DNA of 64,000 bases from JANXVV01 sp038230975 (GTDB taxonomy: Bacteria; Planctomycetota; Phycisphaerae; Tepidisphaerales; Tepidisphaeraceae). The notes beneath the pieces were generated by a model. That model did no database searches and was not told the DNA's origin. It worked only from the letters and a program-made list of their open reading frames with translations. The DNA lies in assembly GCA_038230975.1 (NCBI GenBank), contig JBBRMF010000001.1, positions 4,866 through 68,865 on the forward strand, given 5' to 3'. The position numbers and the translations under genes were made by a program. Below, piece after piece: positions 51,011 to 60,036 of the stretch. Each line of letters begins with the position of its first letter. Positions within the stretch are counted from its first letter, which is position 1.

Positions 51011-52564
51011 ATGTTCGATGCCTCGATTCTACTAGTCTTTTCCTACGTTGCGGTTTTGCTGTTGATTGCCGCATACGGTTTCCATCGGTACGTTCTGCTT
51101 TATCTGTACATTAAGCATAAGCACCATACCTATCAGGTGCGCGGGCAGTTCATTCAGCTGCCGCGGATCACCGTGCAGTTGCCGATGTACAATGAAGGGG
51201 CCGTTGTTGAACGGATCATTAAGGCGACCTGCCTCATCGATTACCCTCGCGACAAGTTTGAGATCCAGGTTCTTGACGACAGTACGGATAACTCGGCCGA
51301 CATGGCCCGTGCCGTCTGTGATGAATGGGCCGCCAAGGGTTTTAATATTCATTTTGTTCATCGCACGAATCGCGTCGGTTACAAAGCCGGTGCGCTGGAA
51401 GAGGGATTGAAGCAGGCGACGGGGGAGTTCATCGCGATCTTCGACGCGGACTTTATTCCGCCGACCGATATCCTCCGAAATGTGGTCGATTATTTCGTGG
51501 ATGACAAAGTTGGCATGGTGCAGGTCCGATGGGACCATCTCAATCGCGATGCGTCGCTGTTGACCAAGAGCCAGGCGATTTTTCTGGATGGGCACTTTGT
51601 CATCGAACACACGGCCCGTAATCGCAGCGGCCGCTTCATGCACTTTAACGGCACCGCCGGTGTGTGGCGGCGTTCAACCATCGCCGATGCAGGTGGATGG
51701 GAACATGACACGCTCACAGAAGATCTGGATTTAAGCTATCGCGCGCAGATGAAAGGTTGGCAGTTCGTCTACCTTCCCCAATTCTGTGCCCCCGCTGAGT
51801 TGCCACCGGAAATGATCGCCTTTAAGCAGCAGGCCCATCGGTGGACCAAGGGAAGCTTTCAAACCTGTATGAAGCTGCTTCCCAAGGTACTCCGCAGCAA
51901 GCATCTTTCGAGACGGATCAAATCTGAAGCATTCTTCCATCTGACCAACACCATGGTTTATCCGCTCATGGTGCTTTTGACGCTGTTGATGTGGCCGACA
52001 TTTTTCTATGTCTTTTCTCCGTTCCACAATGCTCGCGTGAGCCGCTGGGTATTTAGCGCTACCTTGTTTGTGCTCGCCACTTGTTCGACCAGCACCTTCT
52101 TCGTGTTCGGGCAGCGTGAGCTGTTCGGTAGGCGCGCGGGTTGGAAAACGTTGCTTTATTTGCCCGTGCTGATGGGGCTTGGTGTCGGAATCAGCCTCAA
52201 CAACTGCAAAGCGGTATTCGAGGCGATCTGGAGCCATATTCGCCGTAAACCCAGTGAATTTGTCCGCACCCCCAAGTATGGGCATACCGGTGGGAAATCA
52301 ACGACCAAGTTCCAGGCAGCCAGCGTGTTCACCGTGAAGCGTTTGACAATGCCATTGATTGAGATCGCCTTCGGCGTCTACATGTCGGCGTGTATCGTCA
52401 TCAGTTTGGTGAAGGAATTTGGTCGCGGTAGCATTCCGTTTCTGTGTGTCTTCGCCGGTGGATATTTCTATGTGGGGTTCGGTTCGTTGTACGCGTTGTA
52501 CAGGATGAATCAGGAAGCCCAGGAAGAAATCGCAGCTGCTTTGATCGAACCAGCTTCCACCTGA
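51011..52564 (+). CDS. membrane-bound processive glycosyltransferase, family 2
   Basis: A 517-residue protein of the cellulose synthase/ceramide glucosyltransferase-like group. An N-terminal helix (ILLVFSYVAVLLLIAAYGF) leads to the GT-A domain: PRITVQLPMYNEGAVVERII, VLDDSTDNS (D90), FDADF (D145/D147), TEDLDLSYRAQ and QQAHRW (the QxxRW signature of processive enzymes). At least four further membrane helices follow (340-480). It likely makes a beta-linked polysaccharide from a UDP- or GDP-sugar at the inner membrane. The start MFDASILLVF is chosen over an in-frame ATG 72 bases earlier. Confidence 0.9.
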   Translation: MFDASILLVFSYVAVLLLIAAYGFHRYVLLYLYIKHKHHTYQVRGQFIQLPRITVQLPMYNEGAVVERIIKATCLIDYPRDKFEIQVLDDSTDNSADMARAVCDEWAAKGFNIHFVHRTNRVGYKAGALEEGLKQATGEFIAIFDADFIPPTDILRNVVDYFVDDKVGMVQVRWDHLNRDASLLTKSQAIFLDGHFVIEHTARNRSGRFMHFNGTAGVWRRSTIADAGGWEHDTLTEDLDLSYRAQMKGWQFVYLPQFCAPAELPPEMIAFKQQAHRWTKGSFQTCMKLLPKVLRSKHLSRRIKSEAFFHLTNTMVYPLMVLLTLLMWPTFFYVFSPFHNARVSRWVFSATLFVLATCSTSTFFVFGQRELFGRRAGWKTLLYLPVLMGLGVGISLNNCKAVFEAIWSHIRRKPSEFVRTPKYGHTGGKSTTKFQAASVFTVKRLTMPLIEIAFGVYMSACIVISLVKEFGRGSIPFLCVFAGGYFYVGFGSLYALYRMNQEAQEEIAAALIEPAST

Positions 52565-52607
52565 TCTGCCGCTTGCGGCTTAGTCATTATTCCCGCAAAA
52601 TCCCGGT

Positions 52608-53090
52608 ATGTCGTTCATCGAACTACCGCACACGCACGGATGCCTCGTCTGCGGCCAAGGCAATCCACACGGCCTTCATCTCCATCTTTTCGTAGACCCG
52701 GACGCCTCCGTCGTGCGGGTTGAGTTTGCGACTCAGCCGGAACATATCGGCTTTCAGAATATCATTCACGGCGGAGTGCTAGCCACGGTCATTGATGAAG
52801 CAATGGTGTGGGCGGCAACCTGGGCCGGCAAACGCTTTTGCGTCTGCGGTGAGTTATCCGTGCGCTTTCGTCACAGTGCGGCCGTGGGCGATCATCTCAC
52901 GGTGATTGCCAGGGTCGAATCGAAAAGGGCAAGGCTTATCCAAACGACATGCGAAGTCAGGAGTGCCAACGGGTTGTTGGCAGAGGCGACCGGCAAATAC
53001 GTACCGTTGCCGATCGAACGGCACTCCGCATTTGTCGCCACGTTGATTGATGAACCTTCGACGAAACAGGCGGCCAAAGTATTCCATTAG
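52608..53090 (+). CDS. hotdog-fold thioesterase, PaaI family
   Basis: A 160-residue acyl-CoA thioesterase. The hotdog signature IIHGGVLATVIDEAMVWAAT (residues 50-70) has the conserved His-Gly-Gly and Asp/Glu. N-terminal CLVCGQGNPHGLHLHLF and the strand GELSVRFRHSAAVGDHLTVIARV fit the PaaI/THEM4-like branch. The acyl chain length cannot be told. The ATG is at 52608, 43 bases after the GT2 gene; the next gene begins 37 bases after its stop. Confidence 0.85.
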   Translation: MSFIELPHTHGCLVCGQGNPHGLHLHLFVDPDASVVRVEFATQPEHIGFQNIIHGGVLATVIDEAMVWAATWAGKRFCVCGELSVRFRHSAAVGDHLTVIARVESKRARLIQTTCEVRSANGLLAEATGKYVPLPIERHSAFVATLIDEPSTKQAAKVFH

Positions 53091-53127
53091 AACCAGATGT
53101 TACTTCAATGACCTTACGGGAGATTTA

Positions 53128-54507
53128 ATGCTTGATGCAGTCCTTCAGACGATCGATGCCCGACGCGGCGAGGCACTTAGAGGGCTTTGCGATCTCCTGC
53201 GTATGCCGAGCATCAGCACAAAACCGGAACACGCACCTGATATGCATCGCTGTGCCGAATGGCTGGCCAGGCAGCTTGAAGCCTGCGGCTTGAAAGCCGA
53301 GGTGACACCGACCCGAGGCCATCCTGTGGTCCTGGCGAAAAACAGTCATCAACCCGGCCGGCCAACTGTGTTGATCTACGGGCATTACGACGTTCAACCG
53401 CCCGAACCGCTGGATCTCTGGAAGACACCGCCTTTCGAGCCGACGGTCCGAAAAAATGAAGCTGGTGTTGATGCGATTTACGCTCGCGGCGCTGTCGATG
53501 ACAAAGGGCAGGTGTGGTGCCACGTCGAGGCAATACGCGCCTGGCAGGAGCAGGGTGGTTTACCGATCAACGTCACTTTGCTGATCGAAGGAGAGGAGGA
53601 GATTGGCAGCAAGCATCTCCATGAATTCATTAAAGGACACAAGGCGGAATTGAAGGCGGATATCGCCGTCGTCAGTGACACTGGCCAGTTTGCCAGGGGC
53701 TGGCCCGCGATCACGTATGGTTTGCGCGGATTGGTTTATATGGAAGTGTTTATCACCGCCGCCGATCACGATCTGCACAGTGGCATGTTCGGTGGCGCAG
53801 TGCCGAATCCCGCCAATGTTCTTTGTGAATTACTGGCAACGCTTCACGACAAAAACGGTCGTGTGAATCTGCCTGGTTTTTATGACGATGTGGCCGATCT
53901 AACGCCGCGCGAGCGCCAGGAATTTGCGCGCCTTCCCTTCGACGAAACCGAATTCAAGAAGGAATTAAAACTGACAGAGCTTTATGGGGAGGCGGGTTTC
54001 ACGACTTTGGAACGGCGTTGGGCCCGGCCGACTTGCGACATCAACGGACTGACCAGCGGCTATCAGGGCCATGGCGCCAAAACGGTGATCGCCTCCAAGG
54101 CATCGGCAAAAGTATCGATGCGACTCGTGCCCAACCAGGATCCAAAAAAGATTGAGGCCGCTTTTATCCAGGCACTCACGGAGCGTTGCCCGAAGGGTGT
54201 GACGATCGAATTCGAAAGTCACGGGGGTTCACCGGCCCTGCTGGTTCCGATCGAGGGCCGGCCTATGGAATTAGCCGCCAACGCCATCGAACGCGGATTC
54301 GGAAAAAAGTCGGTCTTCATTCGAGAAGGGGGGAGCATTCCGATTCTTGGCCTTATCAAAGAGGAACTCGGGATCGATACGTTGCTGATCGGTTTTGGCC
54401 TTTCAGACGACCGTGCGCATTCGCCGAATGAGAAATTTGATCTTGATGCATTCTATGCCGGAACGCGAACGGCTGCGGCACTGTACGAAGAACTCGGCCG
54501 CCTGTGA
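53128..54507 (+). CDS. M20 family dipeptidase
   Basis: A 459-residue dinuclear zinc peptidase of the CNDP/DUG1-like branch. The metal site is visible: H86 and D88 in YGHYDVQPPEP, D124 in GAVDDKGQVW, E157/E158 in EGEEEIGS, D184 in VVSDTGQ and a final His in RAHSPNEKF. The lid/dimerisation domain is about residues 210-330 (HDLHSGMFGGAVPNPANVL). It probably hydrolyses dipeptides or short peptides in the cytoplasm. The ATG 53128 is preceded by GGGAG; the longer frame overlaps the thioesterase gene. Confidence 0.93.
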   Translation: MLDAVLQTIDARRGEALRGLCDLLRMPSISTKPEHAPDMHRCAEWLARQLEACGLKAEVTPTRGHPVVLAKNSHQPGRPTVLIYGHYDVQPPEPLDLWKTPPFEPTVRKNEAGVDAIYARGAVDDKGQVWCHVEAIRAWQEQGGLPINVTLLIEGEEEIGSKHLHEFIKGHKAELKADIAVVSDTGQFARGWPAITYGLRGLVYMEVFITAADHDLHSGMFGGAVPNPANVLCELLATLHDKNGRVNLPGFYDDVADLTPRERQEFARLPFDETEFKKELKLTELYGEAGFTTLERRWARPTCDINGLTSGYQGHGAKTVIASKASAKVSMRLVPNQDPKKIEAAFIQALTERCPKGVTIEFESHGGSPALLVPIEGRPMELAANAIERGFGKKSVFIREGGSIPILGLIKEELGIDTLLIGFGLSDDRAHSPNEKFDLDAFYAGTRTAAALYEELGRL

Positions 54508-54512
54508 CGCGT

Positions 54513-54681
54513 TGTAGGTTCCGCTGTGCGGAACAGCTTTTCGTGGCTAACGATTCCCGTTCCGCGCAGAGCTTGAGAATTTTTCGGTGGCGTGGGCGTC
54601 TCGCCCGCGTTTCCTTCAGAAAAAAGCACGGGCGAGACGCCCATGCCACCATTTTATCTCAAGCTCACAGCGGAACCTGCA
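54513..54681. repeat. nested palindromes between M20 and CpsB-type genes
   Basis: The outer arms TGTAGGTTCCGCTGTG (54513) and CACAGCGGAACCTGCA (54666) pair 15 of 16; a middle 10-bp pair GAGCTTGAGA/TCTCAAGCTC lies inside, and a complete family 1 unit (54586-54650) is in the centre. Confidence 0.85.
54586..54650. repeat. palindromic repeat, family 1, copy d
   Basis: The same unit as at 1015, 3488 and 24327 (GGTGGCGTGGGCGTCTCGCC and complementary arm), sitting inside the nested palindrome. Confidence 0.92.
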
Positions 54682-54691
54682 TTGAGTCAGA

Positions 54692-55435
54692 TCATTTTTG
54701 GGGAGAGTGTTGAGCGGCGGCGACGCTCGCCAGGAGAATCTTTTTTGGGTTTTCCTTTGTGAGCCGGTCGACGGTTTCATTCCCCACGAGTTCGATCGCT
54801 CGTTTTAATCCGTTCAGGCGCAGATCCAGTGTACGGATATTGTGCAGATCGCTGCCGAGCATGAAGTACCGATTTTCGGTGAGATAAAGCTCGACCGTCG
54901 TGCGCGTGTCAGAACCCGGAGGGTCGCTGAGGCATTGCAGGTTGCCCTGCATCAGCACGCCTAACTCATCGAAGTAATCGGCCAAATCCGGATCATTTTG
55001 CACCGCGCGCATTCGCTCCGGATGGGCAAGAATCACCTTCATTCCGAGCGACTGAAGCCACTTTATTTCCGGTTCAAAAAAATCAGGCAGGACGTCGGCC
55101 CACAGGTCAATGAGCGCATACTTTCGAGCCATTCCGTAGGACACGATCTCTTCAGGTTCATTCTCGCTGAGTCCCGGGCGCAAGTTTATTTCACCGCCGG
55201 GATGCAGGCGAAGTGGGATACCGGCTGAGTCGAGCGCGGTTTGCAAACTGCGCGTCCACTGCGGGACGGTCATCGCATTCGTCTTAAGATTTGGCCAATA
55301 GTGCGGCGTGCAGAAGCTGTCGGTATATCCGGCAGCGACCATTTGCCGCGCGCAATCCAGAGATTCGGCGAGACTGGCGCACCCATCGTCAACGGATGGC
55401 AGTAAATGGGAGTGAACATCAATTCGGCCCGTCAT
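54692..55435 (-). CDS. CpsB/YwqE-type PHP-domain tyrosine phosphatase
   Basis: A 247-residue manganese-dependent phosphatase of the capsule/exopolysaccharide regulation type. The PHP motif is IDVHSHLLPSVDDG (H8, H10), with CTPHYW, VILAHPERM and MLGSDLHNIR giving the remaining metal ligands. Relatives dephosphorylate tyrosine kinases that control polysaccharide chain length. A membrane GT2 enzyme at 51011 is the only exopolysaccharide-like neighbour, so the link is circumstantial. It probably shares an operon with the methyltransferase gene 24 bases upstream. Confidence 0.9.
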   Translation of the reverse strand: MTGRIDVHSHLLPSVDDGCASLAESLDCARQMVAAGYTDSFCTPHYWPNLKTNAMTVPQWTRSLQTALDSAGIPLRLHPGGEINLRPGLSENEPEEIVSYGMARKYALIDLWADVLPDFFEPEIKWLQSLGMKVILAHPERMRAVQNDPDLADYFDELGVLMQGNLQCLSDPPGSDTRTTVELYLTENRYFMLGSDLHNIRTLDLRLNGLKRAIELVGNETVDRLTKENPKKILLASVAAAQHSPQK

Positions 55436-55459
55436 CAGAATCCTACTCTCTCCTCGTTC

Positions 55460-56101
55460 TCAGTGTTCGATTTTACGAATCCGCACGGTACAGTCACCCT
55501 CGAGATAGTCGTCAGACATTTCGACATCACCGCCGAGTTCTTCGGCGAATTTGCGTACGACCGACGGCCTGTGCCAATGAAGGTAGTCGGTCCCGGCCAG
55601 GTACGGCGAGGACAGAAAGTTAAACGCAACTTCCTTCACTGCCGCTGCGTGAGCGGTTCGCACGGTGGCGTAGAATACGTGCGATTCAAGCATGTTCAGT
55701 GATCCGCTGAAAACGATGATGTCAGCCCCCGTAAAAAGTCGAGCGGGCTCGGCGACAAAATCGGCTTGTACGATCAGGCTATTGGATCGTTTTTTTTCCC
55801 TGGCGGTATTGGCCAGCGTGTCCATCGCTTCCAACCCGGTGTAATGATCGGGCTCAATTCCGCGGCTGATCAGGAAATCAAGCAGATCCGCGCGCCCGCA
55901 GCCAACATCCAAGATCGAGTTTCCATGAAAGTGGCAAAACCCGGTCATCACCTTAAACCGCGCGGCCTGCGATTTTAGGCTGTCCCAGAGCAGCGATCTA
56001 AAACCACCGCCATGCTTGCGTATCGCCGCGTGGTAGGGTGCCAGATATTCGGGATGTTCGACAATATTCACGTGTTCGATTGTAGGCATCCGTGCTGCCA
56101 T
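55460..56101 (-). CDS. SAM-dependent methyltransferase
   Basis: A protein of about 213 residues with a Rossmann-type AdoMet site: SILDVGCGRADLLDFLISRG (motif I), YTGLEAMD (acidic loop), SLIVQADFV and IVFSGSLNML. The target is unknown. The start is uncertain among ATGs at 56125, 56101 and 56089; none has a convincing ribosome site. It is divergent from the FMN-binding gene, with a TATAAT in the shared gap. The CpsB-type gene follows on the same strand. Confidence 0.8.
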   Translation of the reverse strand: MAARMPTIEHVNIVEHPEYLAPYHAAIRKHGGGFRSLLWDSLKSQAARFKVMTGFCHFHGNSILDVGCGRADLLDFLISRGIEPDHYTGLEAMDTLANTAREKKRSNSLIVQADFVAEPARLFTGADIIVFSGSLNMLESHVFYATVRTAHAAAVKEVAFNFLSSPYLAGTDYLHWHRPSVVRKFAEELGGDVEMSDDYLEGDCTVRIRKIEH

Positions 56102-56111
56102 CGCCAGATGA

Positions 56112-56117
56112 TATAAT
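56112..56117 (+). promoter_or_regulatory. TATAAT box upstream of the PNPOx-family gene
   Basis: A perfect TATAAT ends seven bases before the ATG at 56124, so a start at the usual distance would begin at or near the ATG (leaderless). No good -35 element is seen. Confidence 0.5.
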
Positions 56118-56123
56118 GAAAGC

Positions 56124-56666
56124 ATGATGGATTGGATGCAAGAACTGATCGTGCTCGTGGAAGCGGAGTTTCACTCGCGTCGGATCGTGGCGACGTTGGC
56201 CACGGTTGACCGGGATGGAAGCCCGCGGGCGCGCACCGTCGTCGTACGATCATTCAATGCAGATGACAATTCGCTCTGGATGACGACGGACTCGCGAACC
56301 GGCAAAATGCAGGAACTGGAGGTACGACCGCTCGCTGAGGTCGTTTTCTGGATGCCGCATGAACGACAACAGTTTCGGTTACGCGGCACTATGGAAATCG
56401 TACGCGATGGCTCGGCAAGGGAGGAACTTTGGAAGGGGCTCAACGAATCGACTCGCGCCATGTTCTTTTGGCCCACACCAGGTGCGCTGCGGGAAGACGG
56501 ATTTCAATTCGTGCCGACTGTGCCACCGGGTCCGGCTCCCGCTGAATTTATTTTGCTGATATTGAAACCGAACCTGGTCGAGGCGCTTGAATTAAATGAG
56601 ATGCCGCATCGCCGCCGACGATGGGCAGAGGCCAACCAATGGCAAATGACGCTTGTGAATCCGTGA
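56124..56666 (+). CDS. pyridoxamine 5'-phosphate oxidase-family FMN-binding protein
   Basis: A 180-residue split-barrel flavoprotein. RRIVATLATVDRDGSPRARTVVVRSF (FMN-binding start), SLWMTTDSRTGKMQEL and AEVVFWMPHERQQFRLRGTMEIV follow the Alr4036-like branch of the family, which is related to but distinct from PdxH. It probably binds FMN; whether it oxidises pyridoxamine phosphate or another substrate is not clear. It is probably leaderless and is convergent with the Crp/Fnr gene. Confidence 0.8.
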   Translation: MMDWMQELIVLVEAEFHSRRIVATLATVDRDGSPRARTVVVRSFNADDNSLWMTTDSRTGKMQELEVRPLAEVVFWMPHERQQFRLRGTMEIVRDGSAREELWKGLNESTRAMFFWPTPGALREDGFQFVPTVPPGPAPAEFILLILKPNLVEALELNEMPHRRRRWAEANQWQMTLVNP

Positions 56667-56728
56667 CCGACGCATTTTTGCCCCCAGCGCTACATCACAC
56701 ATAGAAACTGAGCCGTACAAGTCGGTGG

Positions 56729-56748
56729 CACCCTAAATCTTTAGGGTG
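56729..56748. terminator. small hairpin between convergent genes
   Basis: CACCCTAAA pairs with TTTAGGGTG around TC. The 16-mer TGGCACCCTAAATCTT that includes it also occurs at 15929-15944 beside a family 3 repeat. Confidence 0.5.
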
Positions 56749-56762
56749 ACGTAACATCGGGT

Positions 56763-57542
56763 TTATCCTTCGTTGGTGACGGCAGCACGTCGGGGATCGC
56801 GATGGCTAAGCTCGAACGTTCTCAAATTTTCCGGATTGAAAGTGAGCTGATTTCGCCCGGTTCGCAACAGGTTTTGAATGCGGAGTTGAGTGAGCGCAAG
56901 ACTCACGGTTTCCCGGGCGACTCCCACCGCCTGGGCAAGCTGCTGATGGGTAATCCGAAGGACAACGCCATCCGGATGCGGCGTCGCGGCGGCGGAATGG
57001 CTGAATCTCACGAGGGTTTTCAGCAGCCTTGAGTTGCAATCGTCAAAAACCAGCCCAGCCGCATCCGCACGGGCGGCAGACAATTTGCCGGCAAGCTGCT
57101 TCACCATTTCGGCGGCGACCTTCGGCTGCTGGGACATCACGACAAGCAATTTGTCGGCCGGAACTTCCGTGACGACCGACGCGACCACCGCGACGGCTTG
57201 CTCGCCATAATGCTGCTGCCGAGCGAGGGCGGCCTCACCACACCAATCATCGGGCCCCAGAATCTCCAGCAGGCGACCGCTCGTTTCCGCCTCGATCCGA
57301 TACGTTCGAATCTGTCCGCGATGGACAAAGAACAAAGATTTTGCGGCTGCGTTCGGTACATACAACACTTTCCCCGCAGCCACGGTTGCCCGCTTGGCTC
57401 CAAGGGCCGGATTTAAAAGCAGTTCTACAAAAGGGGACACTTCTGCTGAATTTGAGACAGAATGCTGGGCAGGCGTCTGTGCTGGATTGTGGGAGGGGAC
57501 CGTTTGAGAATTACCGTGAGAAACACCATTATCGTACATCAT
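56763..57542 (-). CDS. Crp/Fnr family transcriptional regulator
   Basis: A 259-residue DNA-binding regulator. After a 50-residue Ser/Pro-rich start, a cyclic-nucleotide-binding beta-roll (about 55-165: KVLYVPNAAAKSLFFVHRGQIRTYRIEAETSGRLLEILGPDDWCGEAAL) leads to a Crp-type winged helix (VVLRITHQQLAQAVGVARETVSLALTQL). The FNR iron-sulphur Cys cluster is not present. The ligand is unknown. The ATG at 57542 has GGAG five bases upstream; the longer frame is rejected. It is divergent from guaB. Confidence 0.88.
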   Translation of the reverse strand: MMYDNGVSHGNSQTVPSHNPAQTPAQHSVSNSAEVSPFVELLLNPALGAKRATVAAGKVLYVPNAAAKSLFFVHRGQIRTYRIEAETSGRLLEILGPDDWCGEAALARQQHYGEQAVAVVASVVTEVPADKLLVVMSQQPKVAAEMVKQLAGKLSAARADAAGLVFDDCNSRLLKTLVRFSHSAAATPHPDGVVLRITHQQLAQAVGVARETVSLALTQLRIQNLLRTGRNQLTFNPENLRTFELSHRDPRRAAVTNEG

Positions 57543-57669
57543 CGAACTCCGGATCAAAAATAGAGTCAACCGTGCGCACGCCTGCACCGTTTCTCCCTTA
57601 TGCACGTGTTACGAAGTGGGGTGGGGTGTGTTCACTGAGTTATGAAAATAAGTTTTACCCGCTTCTACC

Positions 57670-57698
57670 TTGACAACGCGGGAACCGCTCCTTATCTC
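57670..57698 (+). promoter_or_regulatory. strong promoter immediately upstream of guaB
   Basis: TTGACA, a 17-base spacer and TATCTC. The -10 box ends seven bases before the guaB ATG, so transcription would begin at the ATG itself. Confidence 0.6.
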
Positions 57699-57704
57699 TA
57701 TCCT

Positions 57705-59231
57705 ATGGAACACCCGAAGATTGTTGCTGACGGAATCACCTTTGATGATGTCCTGCTGATCCCCTCCCGCAGCGACTTTATTCCTGCCGAAGCCGACACC
57801 CGCACCAAGCTGACGCGGACGATCGAACTGAACATCCCGTTACTCAGTGCTCCGATGGATACCGTGACTGAATCGGCATTGGCGATTGCACTTGCGCAGG
57901 AAGGGGGCCTCGGGATCATCCACAAGAATTTATCGATTGAGAATCAGGCTCGCGAAGTTGAGAAAGTGAAGCGAAGCGAGAACGGCGTGATCGTCGACCC
58001 GATCACATTGCCTCCGACTGCTTCCATCGCGACGGCTCGGAAGATCATGCGGGAATACAACGTCAGCGGCATTCCGATCGTGGAAGGAGCTGACCCGGAC
58101 CCGTCCACTCCTCATCGTCGCTCGGACGGCAACGGCACGACCGGCAAGTTGGTGGGGATCATGACCCGGCGCGATTTGAAGTTTCAGGAAGATGATAGCC
58201 GGCGTATCGGCGATGTGATGACTCACGAGAATCTCGTGACCGCGCCGGAACATACCACGCTCGATGAAGCGGAGCGAATTCTTTATCACGCGAAAGTCGA
58301 AAAGTTATTGCTCGTGGATAGTGGCCGTCGTCTGGCCGGATTAATCACCATGCGCGATATCGACAAGTTGCATCAGTTTCCCAATTCGTGTAAGGACAAG
58401 CGAGGCCGACTGCGCGTCGGTGCCGCGACGGGTGTGAATGATTTCGGGCGAGTCGAGGCACTGATTAAAGCGGACGTGGATGTGCTCGTGGTTGATACAG
58501 CTCATGGACACAGCCGCAACGTTATTGAAACGGTACGCGAAATTAAGAAGAACTGGAATATTCAGGTCATCGCCGGCAACGTCGCGACGGCGGCGGGGGC
58601 GCAGGATCTCATCGATGCAGGTGCCGATGCGATCAAGATCGGTATTGGCCCGGGTTCAATCTGCACGACTCGCATTATCAGCGGTGTAGGCGTTCCACAG
58701 GTGACGGCGATTTTTGAAGCCGCAAAGGCGGCTGGCCCCGCAGGCGTGCCGATCATTGCCGACGGTGGAATTCGTCACAGCGGAGACATCACCAAGGCAA
58801 TCGCCGCCGGAGCGAGCGCGGTGATGATGGGAAGCCTCTTTGCGGGGCTCAATGAATCGCCCGGTGAATTGGTGATTTATCAAGGCCGGCGGTATAAAAC
58901 ATATCGCGGCATGGGTAGTATGGGCGCGATGGTCAAAGGTTCTAGCGACCGATACGGGCAGGCCGGTGTGAAAGAGAGCAGTAAGCTGGTGCCCGAAGGT
59001 GTCGAGGGACGCGTGCCGTATCGTGGCCCGCTGGGTGATTTTGTATATCAGATGGTCGGTGGCCTGCGAGCCGGCATGGGCTATTGCGGAACGCGAAATA
59101 TCGAGGAGCTTCGGGCAAACGCTCGCTTCTGCCGTGTTTCCGCCGCCAGCATGGCCGAGAGCCATCCGCACGATATTACGATCACCAAGGAATCGCCGAA
59201 CTATAGTGTGGAGTATGCGGTAGAGACTTGA
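57705..59231 (+). CDS. guaB: inosine-5'-monophosphate dehydrogenase
   Basis: A 508-residue enzyme converting IMP to XMP in guanine nucleotide synthesis. [17 protein letters not shown] starts the barrel; two CBS domains occupy about residues 95-225; [20 protein letters not shown] carries catalytic C320, followed by [25 protein letters not shown] and the flap region [10 protein letters not shown]. The ATG 57705 is used; an in-frame ATG 63 bases earlier precedes the promoter. It is followed by two small lipoprotein genes, the first only three bases away. Confidence 0.97.
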   Translation: MEHPKIVADGITFDDVLLIPSRSDFIPAEADTRTKLTRTIELNIPLLSAPMDTVTESALAIALAQEGGLGIIHKNLSIENQAREVEKVKRSENGVIVDPITLPPTASIATARKIMREYNVSGIPIVEGADPDPSTPHRRSDGNGTTGKLVGIMTRRDLKFQEDDSRRIGDVMTHENLVTAPEHTTLDEAERILYHAKVEKLLLVDSGRRLAGLITMRDIDKLHQFPNSCKDKRGRLRVGAATGVNDFGRVEALIKADVDVLVVDTAHGHSRNVIETVREIKKNWNIQVIAGNVATAAGAQDLIDAGADAIKIGIGPGSICTTRIISGVGVPQVTAIFEAAKAAGPAGVPIIADGGIRHSGDITKAIAAGASAVMMGSLFAGLNESPGELVIYQGRRYKTYRGMGSMGAMVKGSSDRYGQAGVKESSKLVPEGVEGRVPYRGPLGDFVYQMVGGLRAGMGYCGTRNIEELRANARFCRVSAASMAESHPHDITITKESPNYSVEYAVET

Positions 59232-59234
59232 GTT

Positions 59235-59468
59235 ATGAAGCATCTTCCTTTCATTTCGTGCATGGCCGCCACGCTGACTGCGCTATGTCTGGTGATCGGC
59301 TGTGCCGAAGAAACACGAATGAAGCCGACGACAACTTCGTCCGATGCACTAAAAGATCCGTTCAACTACAAACCATTTGCCGATGAAGACAGCATCAGTG
59401 GCGGTGGTATCGGCGACCTGGATAAGAAGGCACTTAAAAAGGACTGGGATCATGTTTGGCTCCATTAA
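59235..59468 (+). CDS. small lipoprotein
   Basis: A 77-residue protein. The signal peptide ends in a lipobox (LCLVIGCAEE, Cys about residue 23), followed by a short acidic, probably unstructured mature part (KDPFNYKPFADEDSISGGGIGDLDKKALKKDWDHVWLH). It starts three bases after guaB and overlaps the next lipoprotein gene by 17 bases, so all three may be cotranscribed. Function unknown; it may be a planctomycete-specific envelope protein. Confidence 0.75.
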   Translation: MKHLPFISCMAATLTALCLVIGCAEETRMKPTTTSSDALKDPFNYKPFADEDSISGGGIGDLDKKALKKDWDHVWLH

Positions 59469-59943
59469 GCATTTGCTTCTCGGCGGAATCGCGCTCCTTG
59501 GCCTGTCGGTGATGTCGGGGTGTTCGTATGAAAAATATCCGGCAATGAATCCTGAGAACTACGTCATGAAGCACGGATGGACTCCCGGGTTCGAGCACCG
59601 GGTGAACAAGATAGTTCGACCGTCGCAGTCGCGAATCGATCCGGTCCTGGCCGACCCATTGCCGGACGAAGCGACCGAAGTGCGAAACTGGAATTCCAGC
59701 ATCTATCGCTATCCGAACGGGGCAGTCGTCGCTTACCCGACGTACAACCCCAATTACGAAGATCGACCCCGATGGCTTTCAAATGACGCCGTCTACTCCG
59801 CCCTTTCGCCGGCGATTCTAGTGGCCGATGCGGTGTTTATGCCGTTCTGGGTCATCGTCGAACCCCCGACCACGGAAGTGACCTATCATGGGCCTCGCTA
59901 CGCACCTTCAATGACGGTCGCTCCTCCGCTTCCCCGAGAATAG
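59452..59943 (+). CDS. hypothetical lipoprotein
   Basis: A 163-residue protein. MFGSIKHLLLGGIALLGLSVMSGC gives a clear lipobox (VMSGC). The mature part is Pro/Tyr-rich (YPAMNPENYVMKHGWTPGFEHR, YPNGAVVAYPTYNPNYEDRPRW) with one hydrophobic stretch near residue 125. No family is recognised. The start overlaps the upstream lipoprotein gene by 17 bases; the longer frame from 59377 is rejected because it removes the signal peptide. Confidence 0.75.
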   Translation: MFGSIKHLLLGGIALLGLSVMSGCSYEKYPAMNPENYVMKHGWTPGFEHRVNKIVRPSQSRIDPVLADPLPDEATEVRNWNSSIYRYPNGAVVAYPTYNPNYEDRPRWLSNDAVYSALSPAILVADAVFMPFWVIVEPPTTEVTYHGPRYAPSMTVAPPLPRE

Positions 59944-60036
59944 CCCCTCGTTTTCAGTGGCATGGGCGGCTTCGTCCATGTGAATTGAAGCACCCATGCC
60001 GGGTGAAATGCCCTCGCCAACCGACGGACCAAAACC

